DNA of 64,000 bases from Lewinella sp039816955 (GTDB lineage: Bacteria > Bacteroidota > Bacteroidia > Chitinophagales > Saprospiraceae), in assembly GCA_039816955.1 (NCBI GenBank), contig JBCBWU010000003.1, positions 11,936 to 75,935 on the forward strand, given 5' to 3'. This document shows positions 36,635 to 45,650 of the stretch, in pieces. The notes beneath the pieces were generated by a model. That model did not search any database. It saw nothing but the letters and a program-made list of their open reading frames with translations, and was not told where the DNA came from. The stretch's first letter is position 1, and every line of letters begins with the position of its first letter. The translations under genes were made by a program, and so were the position numbers.

Positions 36635-37294
36635 ATGAGTATGCGTATTCGACGAAAGCGCAAGAAAAATCATAAAGGCCAAATCAATTTAGGCCAATCT
36701 ATTCGCCAGAATCTGCAAAATGGAGGGACCATTATTGATCTGGTGAAGAGTAAGAAAAAACGCGAAAAATTCCGCTTACTCATTTTGCTTGATGTGAGTG
36801 GTTCTATGGACAAGTACTCTTTTTATTTACTTAAGTTTTTGTGGTCTTTACGTGTTCACTTTAAGCAAATTGAAGCCTTTGCCTTTAGTACGAAGTTGAT
36901 GCGCATTACGGATTATATCTCTGATAAAGATTTGGCAACTACTTTGCTGCGAGTATCGCATCATGTAACCCACTGGTCGAGCGGCACCAAGATTGGTGAC
37001 TGCTTGAAGGATTTTAATGAAAACTACGCCAAGCGTCACCTCAACGGTAACACGGTTACGCTTGTTTTAAGTGATGGACTGGATACTGGGGAGCCAGAAG
37101 TGCTAGCAGAAGCGATCCAGAAAATTAAATTACGTTCCAAGAAATTGGTCTGGCTGAACCCCCTGAAAGGTATGCAGGGCTACGAACCTATTCAGGAAGG
37201 GATGAAGACGGCTCTTCCTGAATTAGATCATTTTGGAGCGGCTCACAATTTTGCCAGTCTTTTGGAACTGGAAAACATTTTGGTACATGCATAA
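36635..37294 (+). pseudogene. coxE: CoxE C-terminal part with vWA domain
   Basis: The second half of the interrupted coxE, in the same frame as the first. It begins MSMRIRRKRKK, which is where intact homologues continue, and carries the MIDAS metal site DVSGSM and later LVLSDGLDTG. It could be translated from the ATG at 36635 if ribosomes restart, giving a lone vWA domain. Its stop overlaps the start of the next gene by eight bases. CoxE works with CoxD in active-site maturation. Confidence 0.78.
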
Positions 37295-38279
37295 TACATT
37301 TCTCAATACAGCCGCAGGGCTTAATCAGAAGAACCAAGCCTACGCTACGGCAATCATTGTGAGGCGAAAAATTCCCAGTTCTGGTAAGCCCGGAGATAAG
37401 GCCATTATTACCGCTGACGGAACAATCCACGGCTGGATCGGTGGAGGTTGTACACGCGGCATTGTTCTTAAGGAGGCGCTGATGGCGCTACAAGACCGTC
37501 AGCCAAGAATGGTCTACATTAGCCCTGATGCCATCAACCGCGATGAGAAAGGAACGAAGCTGTACCATATGACCTGCCAGAGTGGGGGAGAAGTAGAAGT
37601 ATACATCGAACCCGTACTACCGAAACCCCAGCTCCGTATATTTGGGAAGTCGCATATTGCTATGGCCTTAGCCAAGGTATCCAAAGCTGTGGAGTATCAA
37701 GTAGATGTAGTAATGACTACCGCTGATGCCAATGTGTTCCCTGAAGCAGACTCTCTCATTGAACTTAAGGATTTTGCAGGTAAGGAAGAACACGCAAGTC
37801 AGTACATGATCGTATGCACGCAAGGTGAACGAGACGCCGAAGCACTATTCGCTGCCATTAATGCGAAGCCTCAATATCTGGCGTTTGTAGCCAGCCGACG
37901 CAAGGCCAACGCTATCTTCTCTGAGCTGCGAGGCATGGGCGTCACTTTTGATCAGCTCAAGACCATCAAAACTCCAGCTGGCCTTGATATTGGTGCCAAG
38001 ACACCACATGAAGTTGCGATCAGTATACTTGCCCAAATCATCCAGGATTTCCGCGCCGAACCAGAAGCAGAACAACCTGCTACTGCCGAAGAAAAAGTAG
38101 TAGCCACCATGGCTGGAACGGATTACTATATCAATCCCGTCTGCCAGGTTCCCGTACAGAAGAGTACCGCTAAGCACGTACTTGAGTACAAAGGCGAGTC
38201 GGTCTACTTCTGTTGCGATGGTTGCAAAGTTAGCTTTGAAAAAGAACCAGAAAAGTATATGACAGTGGTGGAGGCGTAG
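37287..38279 (+). CDS. coxF: XdhC/CoxF-like maturation protein with C-terminal YHS domain
   Basis: An XdhC family protein, needed for the sulfurated molybdenum cofactor of this enzyme class. Marks are GWIGGGCTRGIV near the N-terminus, a Rossmann-like RIFGKSHIAMALAKV and a conserved KTPHEVAISILAQI. The C-terminal 50 residues (YINPVCQVPV, YFCCDGCKVSFEKEPEKY) are a YHS metal-binding domain, which may help deliver copper. I chose the ATG at 37287. The 22-bp repeat array starts one base after its stop codon. Confidence 0.88.
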   Translation: MHNTFLNTAAGLNQKNQAYATAIIVRRKIPSSGKPGDKAIITADGTIHGWIGGGCTRGIVLKEALMALQDRQPRMVYISPDAINRDEKGTKLYHMTCQSGGEVEVYIEPVLPKPQLRIFGKSHIAMALAKVSKAVEYQVDVVMTTADANVFPEADSLIELKDFAGKEEHASQYMIVCTQGERDAEALFAAINAKPQYLAFVASRRKANAIFSELRGMGVTFDQLKTIKTPAGLDIGAKTPHEVAISILAQIIQDFRAEPEAEQPATAEEKVVATMAGTDYYINPVCQVPVQKSTAKHVLEYKGESVYFCCDGCKVSFEKEPEKYMTVVEA

Positions 38280-38608
38280 GGGCTCGCGTTGCTCGCGGGG
38301 GGAAGCTCACTGCGTTCGCGGAAGAGTTCGCTATCGCTCACGGTTGTAGCTCGCTAGTGCTCGCGGGAGAAGCTCGTTGCACTCGCGGGGGAGTTCGCTT
38401 TCGCTCACGGGAAAACTCGCTTTCGCTCGTGGGTTAAGTTCGCTTCGCTCGCGGTAGGACTCGCTGACGCTTGTGGTTAGGGCTCACTGCGATCGCGGTT
38501 GTAGCTCGCGTTGCTCGCGGGAGAAGCTCACTGCATTCGCGAGGGAGTTCGCTATCGCTTACGGGATATGCTCGCACAGCTCGCGGGAGAACTCGTTACT
38601 GCTCGTGG
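38280..38608 (+). repeat. Degenerate 22-bp tandem repeat array, about 15 units
   Basis: Units of 18-23 bases with consensus near AGCTCGCTnnCGCTCGCGG begin right after the stop codon of the XdhC-YHS gene. Examples are TGTAGCTCGCTAGTGCTCGCGG-like and GAGTTCGCTATCGCTCACGG. The units have diverged from each other, so the array is not recent. Orientation is with the upstream gene. Confidence 0.9.
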
Positions 38609-38736
38609 CTTAGGTTCATTTTTATCTTCAAAGGGCTATATATCTTAGACTAAAGTGTCTTGTATGGGCTCTAGTGTCATGCCTCCTTGGTGTATGAAAG
38701 GGCATGTTTCTTATGCTAAGTGTAGGTGAGCCTTTT

Positions 38737-38887
38737 CGTGAGTGTAACGAGCTTTATCACGAGCGTTAGCGAGTTTCCCCCGCGAGCAAAGCGAGTTATA
38801 ACCACGAGCGGTAGCGAGTTTTTCCCGTGAGCGCAAGCGAACTCTTCCGCGAACGCAGTGAGCTTCCCTCGTGAGCGCAAGCGAACC
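38737..38887 (-). repeat. Second 22-bp repeat array, inverted, 7 units
   Basis: Seven units of the same family in the opposite orientation, such as CACGAGCGTTAGCGAGTTT. They end at base 38887, and the stop codon of the second XdhC gene occupies 38888-38890. Both arrays therefore read 5' to 3' away from the stop codon of the gene they follow. The 128 bases between the arrays hold no gene. Confidence 0.9.
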
Positions 38888-39982
38888 TCAATTCCTCTCG
38901 TGTATCGTTCCCTCCTTATACTTCAAAAAGCCTCCCGGCTTCTCCCGGAATGCAGCCACTATTTCAGAGGCGATAGATAAGGCAATTTCGCTAGGAGATT
39001 CTGCACCAATTTCCAAGCCCGTAGGAGCATGCAAGAAGGACAGCTTATCCCAGTCAAGTTCCGGTAGGTCGCCTTGCATTTTTTGGAGGCGTTTCTTAGG
39101 GCCCAGCATGCCCATGTAGCGCGGGTTTTTAGCCGCGAAAAGGGGCAGCATCCACTTGTCCTTATTGTAGTCGTGCGACATGAGCATTACCGCAGTGTAG
39201 TCGTGAACGGCCAGTTGGTCGGCCTCTTCGTATTCCACTACCTGTTTGGCTGCTTCGTACATTTCTTTAGTGAGCTTGGTGCGTTTACCTACCAGGTAGG
39301 TTTCCCAACCTAGTTCGCCTGCGATGCCTAGCATGGCACTTACGTCATAATTGTCACCAATAATGATCAGGCGAGTTTCGGGGCGGATAAACTCTACCAG
39401 GAGCCGGAGCGTACCTTCTTCCGTGTCGCAGTTAAATAGACGTGATTTGCGTTTTTGTACGGCCTCCGCGATATAGGCCTTTAAGTCCTCGCCGCTTATT
39501 CCGGCAAAGCTTGCTGGCGCAGCCAGATCCTCTACCAAATGTTGTGCACCTAATAAGACGTTGCCTTCTGGAGCATCAACGATCTTGAGCATGATCGCCG
39601 GCTTGTCCGCTTCGAGTATGCCTCTCAGTTGTTCCAGCTCGTTGTTGGCGCTGGCTGGATCAATGGGAGTAAATACAACTTCAATACGACCATTACAACC
39701 CAAACCAATCCCTATTTGATTCTCGTCGTCGTCCATAGTGTCGTAGACAACGCGGGTGGTTTCATTTTTGAAAATGGCCATTTGTGAGCGCTTCAAAGCA
39801 TCGCGTTCCAGGCAGCCACCACTAATGCCCCCAGTCCACATGCCGTTGCTGCGGACGAGCATACGGGCACCAATTCTCCGGTAGGATGATTCTTCAACAT
39901 TAACGACCGAGGCCAGTGCGACCTTCTCCTTGGAAAAATCTATCTGATCGTACTCTTCGAGTATTCTTCGAATTTCTTTCAA
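38888..39982 (-). CDS. XdhC/CoxI family protein
   Basis: A 364-residue XdhC/CoxI protein of full length. The N-terminal domain has ASVVNVEESSYRRIGARMLV and GGISGGCLERDAL. The C-terminal Rossmann-like domain has LIIIGDNYDVSAMLGIA and the closing AESPSEIALSIASEIVA. XdhC binds Mo cofactor and stabilises its sulfurated form before insertion into the enzyme. It converges on the XdhC-YHS gene and is not in the cox transcript, so it may serve other Mo hydroxylases as well. Confidence 0.92.
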   Translation of the reverse strand: MKEIRRILEEYDQIDFSKEKVALASVVNVEESSYRRIGARMLVRSNGMWTGGISGGCLERDALKRSQMAIFKNETTRVVYDTMDDDENQIGIGLGCNGRIEVVFTPIDPASANNELEQLRGILEADKPAIMLKIVDAPEGNVLLGAQHLVEDLAAPASFAGISGEDLKAYIAEAVQKRKSRLFNCDTEEGTLRLLVEFIRPETRLIIIGDNYDVSAMLGIAGELGWETYLVGKRTKLTKEMYEAAKQVVEYEEADQLAVHDYTAVMLMSHDYNKDKWMLPLFAAKNPRYMGMLGPKKRLQKMQGDLPELDWDKLSFLHAPTGLEIGAESPSEIALSIASEIVAAFREKPGGFLKYKEGTIHERN

Positions 39983-40558
39983 TTTGAGTGAATTTTAATG
40001 GTTATGGCTGCAAATTCCTGCTCCCCGCATTCCATACAGGAATTAGTACGATCTGGCCTTTGGAGATTGGGAGTTAGTTCAGTCTATTATGGTAATTTAC
40101 CAGGCCAAAGGTGTTGCTTTGTTTCTTGTTCTTCAATAAGCTGAAGTTTTGGGAAACACAGCTGTAAAGTCAACGAATACCCGCCGCATAAGGTTTACGG
40201 GCAACCACTTTCAGCAGTCTACTTTGCGGCTTGTAGTTAACTTCGGTAAAGCAGGGCTAAAATAGCTAGGTGGAACGAAAGAAGTCCTATCCTAGTCCTT
40301 AATTCATCTCGATTTATAAATACAGACAGCATGTGGCGTTTGGAAAATCTCCTTGCCCTGATAGTAGCAAAACAATATCCTCAAATTTTTGTATAAATTA
40401 CGTCTTTTAAAATTATCAAAAAATACCTTTCAGCCTCCCCTCCTTTAGTGGAGATATGGATGCTTTAAAAGGAGCTTCCTAAAAGCCCAAACAAGAATTA
40501 AAAGTGGAATTCAGGTAGTGAGGGGATAATTTTTGACGGATACTTAATCGACAGAGCG
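39983..40558. other. Gene-free spacer between divergent genes
   Basis: About 575 bases between the divergent XdhC and ctpA-like genes. No coding frame or RNA is supported. It should hold the promoters of both genes, and only the ctpA -7 box is visible. Confidence 0.5.
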
Positions 40559-40566
40559 TAAATTTG
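40559..40566 (+). promoter_or_regulatory. Promoter -7 box of the S41 peptidase gene
   Basis: TAAATTTG fits TAnnTTTG and ends 18 bases before the ATG at 40585. A TTTG at 40532-40535 is 23 bases upstream, slightly more than usual. Confidence 0.5.
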
Positions 40567-40584
40567 CGCTTTAATCAAGAGCTC

Positions 40585-42255
40585 ATGTTGAATCAGGATA
40601 AGCAATTACTTAGGAGAGTAGCGGTCTGGCTGCCATTGTTATTGGCAGTTGTATTGGCCTTAGGGATGTTCATAGGTTTGCGGTTTCAGAGCACTGCTCC
40701 TACGGTAGTATCCGGAAGTGATCTCACCAATTTGCATCGTAGTCTGGCTGGTCAGGGCAAAATTGAAGAACTACTCAGATATATTGATGCCAAGTATGTG
40801 GAAGATGCGGATGAGAAAGTGATGATTGATAAGGCCATTGACGCCGTTCTTGGAGAACTTGATCCGCACAGTAATTATATTTCTAGTGAAGACCTGGTAG
40901 CTATTAATGAGCAGCTAGAAGGAAATTTTGACGGCATCGGGGTAGAGTTCATGATTCTAGATGATACCATTGTAGTGGTTACGCCATTGGCTGGCGGCCC
41001 GTCGGAAGCTGCAGGCATTCGTGCTGGAGATAAGATTATTGCTATCGAAGATTCCATTGTTGCCGGGGTCAATCTTGATACACGTGATATTTTTACGCTG
41101 CTACGGGGTGAGAAAGGCACGGAGGTAAATGTGGGCGTACTACGCTTTGGTCAAGATGAACTAATTGATTTTACCATAACTCGTGACAAGATTCCTGTGC
41201 ATAGCGTCGATGTAGCAATGATGCTAGACGATAAGGTTGGCTTTATTAAGGTCAATCGCTTCAGTGCAACCACGTATGACGAATTTGTCCAGTCGTTACA
41301 AAAGTTGGTCGAGGAGCACGAAATGCAGGATCTGGTTATTGACCTACGACATAATCCGGGAGGATATTTGACCCAGGCTACTAACATGCTGAGTCAAATC
41401 TTTCCTGAAAAAGGGAAACTCCTGGTGTATACCGAAGGCCGCACCGTAAAACGTACTGAATACACCACTAATGGCCGTCCGTTCTACAATATCGGTGAGG
41501 TCGTTATTCTGATCGATGAGAGTTCTGCTTCCGCTAGCGAAATTATGGCGGGTGCACTGCAGGATCACGATCGGGGCGTGCTGGTTGGGCGCCGTTCTTT
41601 TGGCAAGGGACTCGTGCAAGAGCAGTATCCGCTGCGTGATGGTTCCGCCTTGCGCTTGACGGTGGCACGTTATTACACGCCTTCCGGCCGTTGCATTCAA
41701 AAGGAATATGAGGAAGGGAACGAAACGGCTTACGATCGCGATGTAGAAGATCGCTACATCAACGGTGAACTCTCTGAGGAAGACAAAATCGAAATTGCGG
41801 ATAGTACTCGCTTCTACACGGCTAATGGCCACGTCGTCTACGGTGGGGGAGGGGTTACACCGGATATCTTTGTCCCGCTCGATACTTTTCTGCTACGTGA
41901 GGATTACCTCCGCTGGCGCCAATACGCGGCCGGTTATATTTTCCGCTACAGCGAACAAAATCCGGAATTAGCCGAACGCTACGACTTGGAGCGCTTTGTC
42001 CAGGAATATCAAGTACCTGCTGATATGTACCGCGAATACCTGGCCTACGCTGTAGAGCAAGGGGAAGAAAGTGCTGCACCTACCAATAGCCGCGTCGTGT
42101 CTGAGATTAAACGCTTCCTGAAAGCTCGTCTAGCTCGTCAGCTTTTCAGTGCCGAAGGCTTCTTTGCCGTCTGGAACGCAAATGATGATATGATTACGGA
42201 GGCCATGCGCGTACTTCGTACGGACGACCCGCTTGCCGCTGCGCGGGCGGAGTAG
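40585..42255 (+). CDS. S41 family C-terminal processing peptidase
   Basis: A membrane-anchored periplasmic protease of the CtpA/Prc type that trims or degrades envelope proteins. An N-terminal membrane helix (VAVWLPLLLAVVLALGMFIG) is followed by a PDZ domain (GVEFMILDDTIVVVTPLAGG, ILSP-like binding loop). The S41 domain follows, with catalytic Ser in SSASASEIMAGAL and Lys in SFGKGLVQ. I chose the ATG at 40585 because the promoter -7 box overlaps the earlier TTG. The C-terminal 150 residues are helical. Confidence 0.93.
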   Translation: MLNQDKQLLRRVAVWLPLLLAVVLALGMFIGLRFQSTAPTVVSGSDLTNLHRSLAGQGKIEELLRYIDAKYVEDADEKVMIDKAIDAVLGELDPHSNYISSEDLVAINEQLEGNFDGIGVEFMILDDTIVVVTPLAGGPSEAAGIRAGDKIIAIEDSIVAGVNLDTRDIFTLLRGEKGTEVNVGVLRFGQDELIDFTITRDKIPVHSVDVAMMLDDKVGFIKVNRFSATTYDEFVQSLQKLVEEHEMQDLVIDLRHNPGGYLTQATNMLSQIFPEKGKLLVYTEGRTVKRTEYTTNGRPFYNIGEVVILIDESSASASEIMAGALQDHDRGVLVGRRSFGKGLVQEQYPLRDGSALRLTVARYYTPSGRCIQKEYEEGNETAYDRDVEDRYINGELSEEDKIEIADSTRFYTANGHVVYGGGGVTPDIFVPLDTFLLREDYLRWRQYAAGYIFRYSEQNPELAERYDLERFVQEYQVPADMYREYLAYAVEQGEESAAPTNSRVVSEIKRFLKARLARQLFSAEGFFAVWNANDDMITEAMRVLRTDDPLAAARAE

Positions 42256-42304
42256 TTAACGCTGGGACAATCTTGTTGGTTCTGGAAAATGGCAATTGAT
42301 GTAA

Positions 42305-42324
42305 AGACGCATTGCAATGCGTCT
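42305..42324. repeat. Perfect 20-base palindrome
   Basis: AGACGCATTGCAATGCGTCT is fully self-complementary and is set in GTAA...CTTC. It resembles short dispersed palindromes I recall from several bacterial genomes. Only this copy was noticed in the window. It lies 50 bases after the S41 peptidase stop and may act as a terminator stem. Confidence 0.75.
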
Positions 42325-42396
42325 CTTCGACCCGGGTGTTAGCATGCCATTTTGCTTGAATCAACTAACTTTCTAACCCCTGAACCCTCTAACTGA

Positions 42397-43287
42397 TCAG
42401 TACCCAAACCGCTTCAACCACTGATCATCATCGCGCCAGTTCTCACGCACCTTTACGTGGAGGTCCAGAAATACTTTGGATTGGAGGAACGTCTCTAAGG
42501 CCTTACGGGCATCGGTGCCTAACTGCTTAATGGAGGTACCACCTTTACCAATGATGATGCTTTTCTGTGTCGGGCGCATCACGTAGATTTCTGCGCGTAT
42601 CCGGATCAGGTCTTCTCCCTTTTTGGTTTGTGTTTCCTTGAAGGATTCTACTCCTACTTCCACCGAGTAAGGAATCTCCTGGTGGTAGTGGTCCAGTATT
42701 TTTTCACGAATGATTTCGCTCACGAAAAAACGCTCGGGCCGATCGGTGAGCTGATCTTTGGGATAGTAGGCTGGGCCTTCCGGTAGTGTCTTGATGATGG
42801 TTTTTAGTAAACCTTGAGTGCCTTGTTGATGAAGGGCAGAAAGTGGGAACACCTCGGCCAGTTCTAGTCGTTCTTGCCAGCGGGTGATTTGTGACACAAT
42901 CGTGGCTTGATCAGAAAGGTCAATTTTATTGAGCACCAGAAAGACAGGAGCCTTGGTTTTGCGTAGTTGCTCCACAATTGGGTCATCGTCTTCGTAAACT
43001 TCGTCAGCACCAACGACGAACAGCATGATATCTGCATCCTCAAAAGTGGAGTCGACCATGCGATTCATGGCTTCCTGCATTTTGTACGCAGGATCCTTGA
43101 TGACACCAGGAGTGTCGCTGAAGACAATCTGAAAGTCATCACCGCTCAGCAGCCCAATAATCCGGTGACGGGTAGTTTGGGGCTTGGCTGTGATGATAGA
43201 CATCCGCTCTCCCACGAGGGCATTCATTAAGGTAGACTTCCCGGCGTTAGGCCGGCCAATGATATTTACAAAACCTGATCGATGCAT
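42397..43287 (-). CDS. era: GTPase Era
   Basis: Era binds 16S rRNA and helps mature the 30S subunit. The G domain has G1 GRPNAGKST, G3 DTPGV and G4 NKID. The C-terminal KH domain has IIGKGGTSIKQLG. Its 296 residues are standard. The gene is convergent with the S41 peptidase gene. Confidence 0.97.
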   Translation of the reverse strand: MHRSGFVNIIGRPNAGKSTLMNALVGERMSIITAKPQTTRHRIIGLLSGDDFQIVFSDTPGVIKDPAYKMQEAMNRMVDSTFEDADIMLFVVGADEVYEDDDPIVEQLRKTKAPVFLVLNKIDLSDQATIVSQITRWQERLELAEVFPLSALHQQGTQGLLKTIIKTLPEGPAYYPKDQLTDRPERFFVSEIIREKILDHYHQEIPYSVEVGVESFKETQTKKGEDLIRIRAEIYVMRPTQKSIIIGKGGTSIKQLGTDARKALETFLQSKVFLDLHVKVRENWRDDDQWLKRFGY

Positions 43288-43563
43288 CTACTATGTACTG
43301 TGTTTTCAACAGCCAAAGGTACAGGGAAAAGCAAAAAACGACGCATGTCCAGTTTAGTTGACTAAACGAGTAAGACTAACCTCCAGCTTTGCAGGGTGCC
43401 AAATGTTATCTGATGAAGCAAAATGGACGGCGCTCAGTTTGTTAAGAGGCTTTGCTTTGACGGGTAGTTTTGAGCTAAGATTGATCACTAGGAAAATGAG
43501 ATTTATCTGACAGTACGATAGTGCAAAAACAGGGATTTTTCTATCGGGTTGAGGGAGTAGAGC

Positions 43564-43571
43564 TATCTTTG
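43564..43571 (+). promoter_or_regulatory. Promoter -7 box
   Basis: TATCTTTG, a good TAnnTTTG match, lies 30 bases before the ATG at 43602. It argues for that start rather than the upstream one, which would begin before the promoter. Confidence 0.6.
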
Positions 43572-43601
43572 CGCATTATTTTAAGCGAAAACAATCCTAA
43601 T

Positions 43602-43970
43602 ATGAAAGCACATACAGCGAGCTTGATTAATGCCATTATTCTAATTGCCTTTGGCGGTTGGGCGTATTTGACTTCGGAAAATCCTTCAATGACGGCGCTG
43701 ATACCAGTGATCATTGGTGGTGTTCTGTTGGCATTGAATGGAGGGGTAAAGAGAGAAAATAAGGTGATTGCCCACGTTGCGGTTTTACTCACGCTACTTA
43801 TCCTATTTGGCTTAGCTATGCCACTTATGGGAGCTTTGAAGCGTGGTAGCACCATTGGAATCATCCGTATCGTTGTGATGATGCTATCAACCGTAATGGC
43901 AATGGTTTACTTCGTTAAGAGCTTTATTGATGCTCGTAAAGCAAGAGAAGCAGCGGGCCAAGGAGAATAG
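43602..43970 (+). CDS. Small integral membrane protein
   Basis: A 122-residue protein with four predicted membrane helices (INAIILIAFGGWAYL, ALIPVIIGGVLLALNGG, VAVLLTLLILFGLAMPL, IVVMMLSTVMAMVYFV) and a charged C-terminus. No family recognised with certainty. The promoter position supports the ATG at 43602. A strong terminator follows its stop, so it is transcribed alone. Confidence 0.78.
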   Translation: MKAHTASLINAIILIAFGGWAYLTSENPSMTALIPVIIGGVLLALNGGVKRENKVIAHVAVLLTLLILFGLAMPLMGALKRGSTIGIIRIVVMMLSTVMAMVYFVKSFIDARKAREAAGQGE

Positions 43971-43990
43971 CAAGCATGTAAGATAAGACT

Positions 43991-44030
43991 GGGCGCTAAA
44001 GGTCATCAAAGACCTAAGCGCCCTTGTTTT
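43991..44030 (+). terminator. Rho-independent terminator
   Basis: GGGCGCTAAAGGTC pairs, with one mismatch or bulge, to GACCTAAGCGCCC and is followed by TTGTTTT. It closes the membrane protein gene. Confidence 0.85.
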
Positions 44031-44364
44031 GGCACCAGCCTGTTTTTGTCAAAAAGGACTTAAAAGAAGAACGGGGAACTATTTGGTGCCTGAAACTGCT
44101 CTAGAGGTACCGATGTAATTAATACGGAGTAGCTTAAAGCGGCTCCGGAACCAAATTTTAGCAATTTGCTTCAGTTACTTTTAAGAGGCAACTGCCGAAG
44201 TGCAATCTAGAAAGATGGTTTAGTTAAGAAATTCTGTTGGTCAATCGGGAGATAATTGCAAATAATGTTCTCCCAAAGAATGCTTTCGCAAATGCGCATA
44301 TGAACCTGCCTGAAAACGCGCAATATTGACCACTCCTTTAGCTTCCGAAAAACTCATTTACCCT
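44031..44364. other. Gene-free spacer before the str operon
   Basis: About 330 bases with no supported gene or RNA. Only the promoter at its right end is interpretable. Confidence 0.5.
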
Positions 44365-44395
44365 TTTGGTTTTCAAAGAATAAAGCGTACCTTTG
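44365..44395 (+). promoter_or_regulatory. Promoter of the str operon
   Basis: TTTG at 44365-44368, exactly 19 bases, then TACCTTTG at 44388-44395. This matches the Bacteroidota housekeeping consensus closely. It leads into a leader of about 150 bases before rpsL. Confidence 0.85.
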
Positions 44396-44415
44396 CAATC
44401 GCTTTTTCACAAGGG

Positions 44416-44450
44416 ATGGGTGAACTCTGTGTTAGCCACCCATTTTCTTG
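44416..44450 (+). terminator. Attenuator-like hairpin in the rpsL leader
   Basis: ATGGGTG (44416-44422) pairs with CACCCAT (44437-44443), followed by TTTTCTT. It sits between the promoter and rpsL, where a terminator could control entry into the operon. Confidence 0.6.
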
Positions 44451-44554
44451 AAGACATACCGAGTAGCGAACCCTTTGAGTTTCAATGCTTGGTGTAGGCC
44501 TCTGGCAAGACCGAGGAACTGTAAAAAGTGACCTTTTTTAAATTAAGAAAGCGT

Positions 44555-44929
44555 ATGCCTACTATTAATCAACTTGTGCGGAAAGGCCGCACTCAAATTG
44601 TGACCAAGAGCAAGTCACGTGCATTGGACTCTTGTCCTCAGAAGCGCGGGGTTTGTACACGTGTGTACACAACCACTCCTAAGAAGCCTAACTCAGCGCT
44701 TCGTAAAGTGGCTAAGGTACGCCTGACCAACGGTATTGAGGTAATTGCCTACATCCCGGGTGAGGGTCACAACCTGCAGGAACACTCAATCGTACTTATC
44801 CGTGGTGGTCGTGTAAAAGACCTACCTGGTGTACGTTACACGATTGTACGCGGTGCTTTAGATACAGCCGGTGTAAATGATCGTAAGCAGTCTCGTTCTA
44901 AGTACGGTACGAAACGTCCTAAGAGCTAA
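44555..44929 (+). CDS. rpsL: 30S ribosomal protein S12
   Basis: S12 sits at the decoding centre. Conserved segments PTINQLVRKGR, TPKKPNSALRKVAKV, PGEGHNLQEHS and RGGRVKDLPGVRYT are intact. The lysine positions altered in streptomycin resistance look wild type in TPKKPNS and GRVKDLPG. I chose the ATG at 44555, giving 124 residues. It is first in the operon, with rpsG following. Confidence 0.98.
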   Translation: MPTINQLVRKGRTQIVTKSKSRALDSCPQKRGVCTRVYTTTPKKPNSALRKVAKVRLTNGIEVIAYIPGEGHNLQEHSIVLIRGGRVKDLPGVRYTIVRGALDTAGVNDRKQSRSKYGTKRPKS

Positions 44930-45017
44930 TATTAATTAAGTTTCCTTATCCGTTTGGTTTCGCACTGGACGGATTGCCGCTGTAAAGTAGCTAGCAGAAA
45001 CCGCTAATAAAGAAACA

Positions 45018-45485
45018 ATGAGGAAAAGAAAGCCAAAATTACGAGTTATCGCTCCGGATCCACGCTATGGTGATCCGATGGTAACTCAGTTCGTGAATAT
45101 GATGATGATGCAAGGCAAGAAGAGCGTTGCTTTCAAAGTATTCTACGACGCAATGGATATCATCAAGGAGCGTTCCGATGGCGACGAGCACGCAGTGTGG
45201 AAGAAGGCGTTGAACAACGCTATGCCGCAGGTGGAGGTTCGTTCACGTCGTATCGGCGGTGCTACCTTCCAAATTCCTACCGAAATCCGCGCCAAGCGTA
45301 AATTGTCTATCGGTATGAAGTGGTTGATCCGCTTCGCGCGTTTGCGTTCTGGTAAAGGTATGGCAGAGAAGATGGCCGCTGAGCTACTTGCTGCAAGTAA
45401 AGGTGAAGGTGCTGCTGTAAAGCGTAAGGAAGATACGCACCGTATGGCAGAGTCTAACCGTGCCTTTGCTCACTTCCGAGTGTAA
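45018..45485 (+). CDS. rpsG: 30S ribosomal protein S7
   Basis: S7 nucleates folding of the 16S rRNA 3' domain and borders the E site. The 155 residues include MRKRKPK, VEVRSRRIGGATFQIP and the C-terminal helix KREDTHRMAESNRAFAHFR-like end, written here KRKEDTHRMAESNRAF. It follows rpsL by 88 bases and precedes fusA. Confidence 0.98.
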   Translation: MRKRKPKLRVIAPDPRYGDPMVTQFVNMMMMQGKKSVAFKVFYDAMDIIKERSDGDEHAVWKKALNNAMPQVEVRSRRIGGATFQIPTEIRAKRKLSIGMKWLIRFARLRSGKGMAEKMAAELLAASKGEGAAVKRKEDTHRMAESNRAFAHFRV

Positions 45486-45650
45486 AGCAGAAAAATCGAG
45501 CTTTTGATTTGACTTTTGTTTGCTGAGCAAACGCTCCATTTTAAGAGAGCTTATCAAGCAAAAGTCGCAAAGAAATCGAAAGGTGATTTTTTGCAACATA
45601 AATGATCTAATTGAACATTAATAACCACAACGCCCGAACAGGGACTAATC

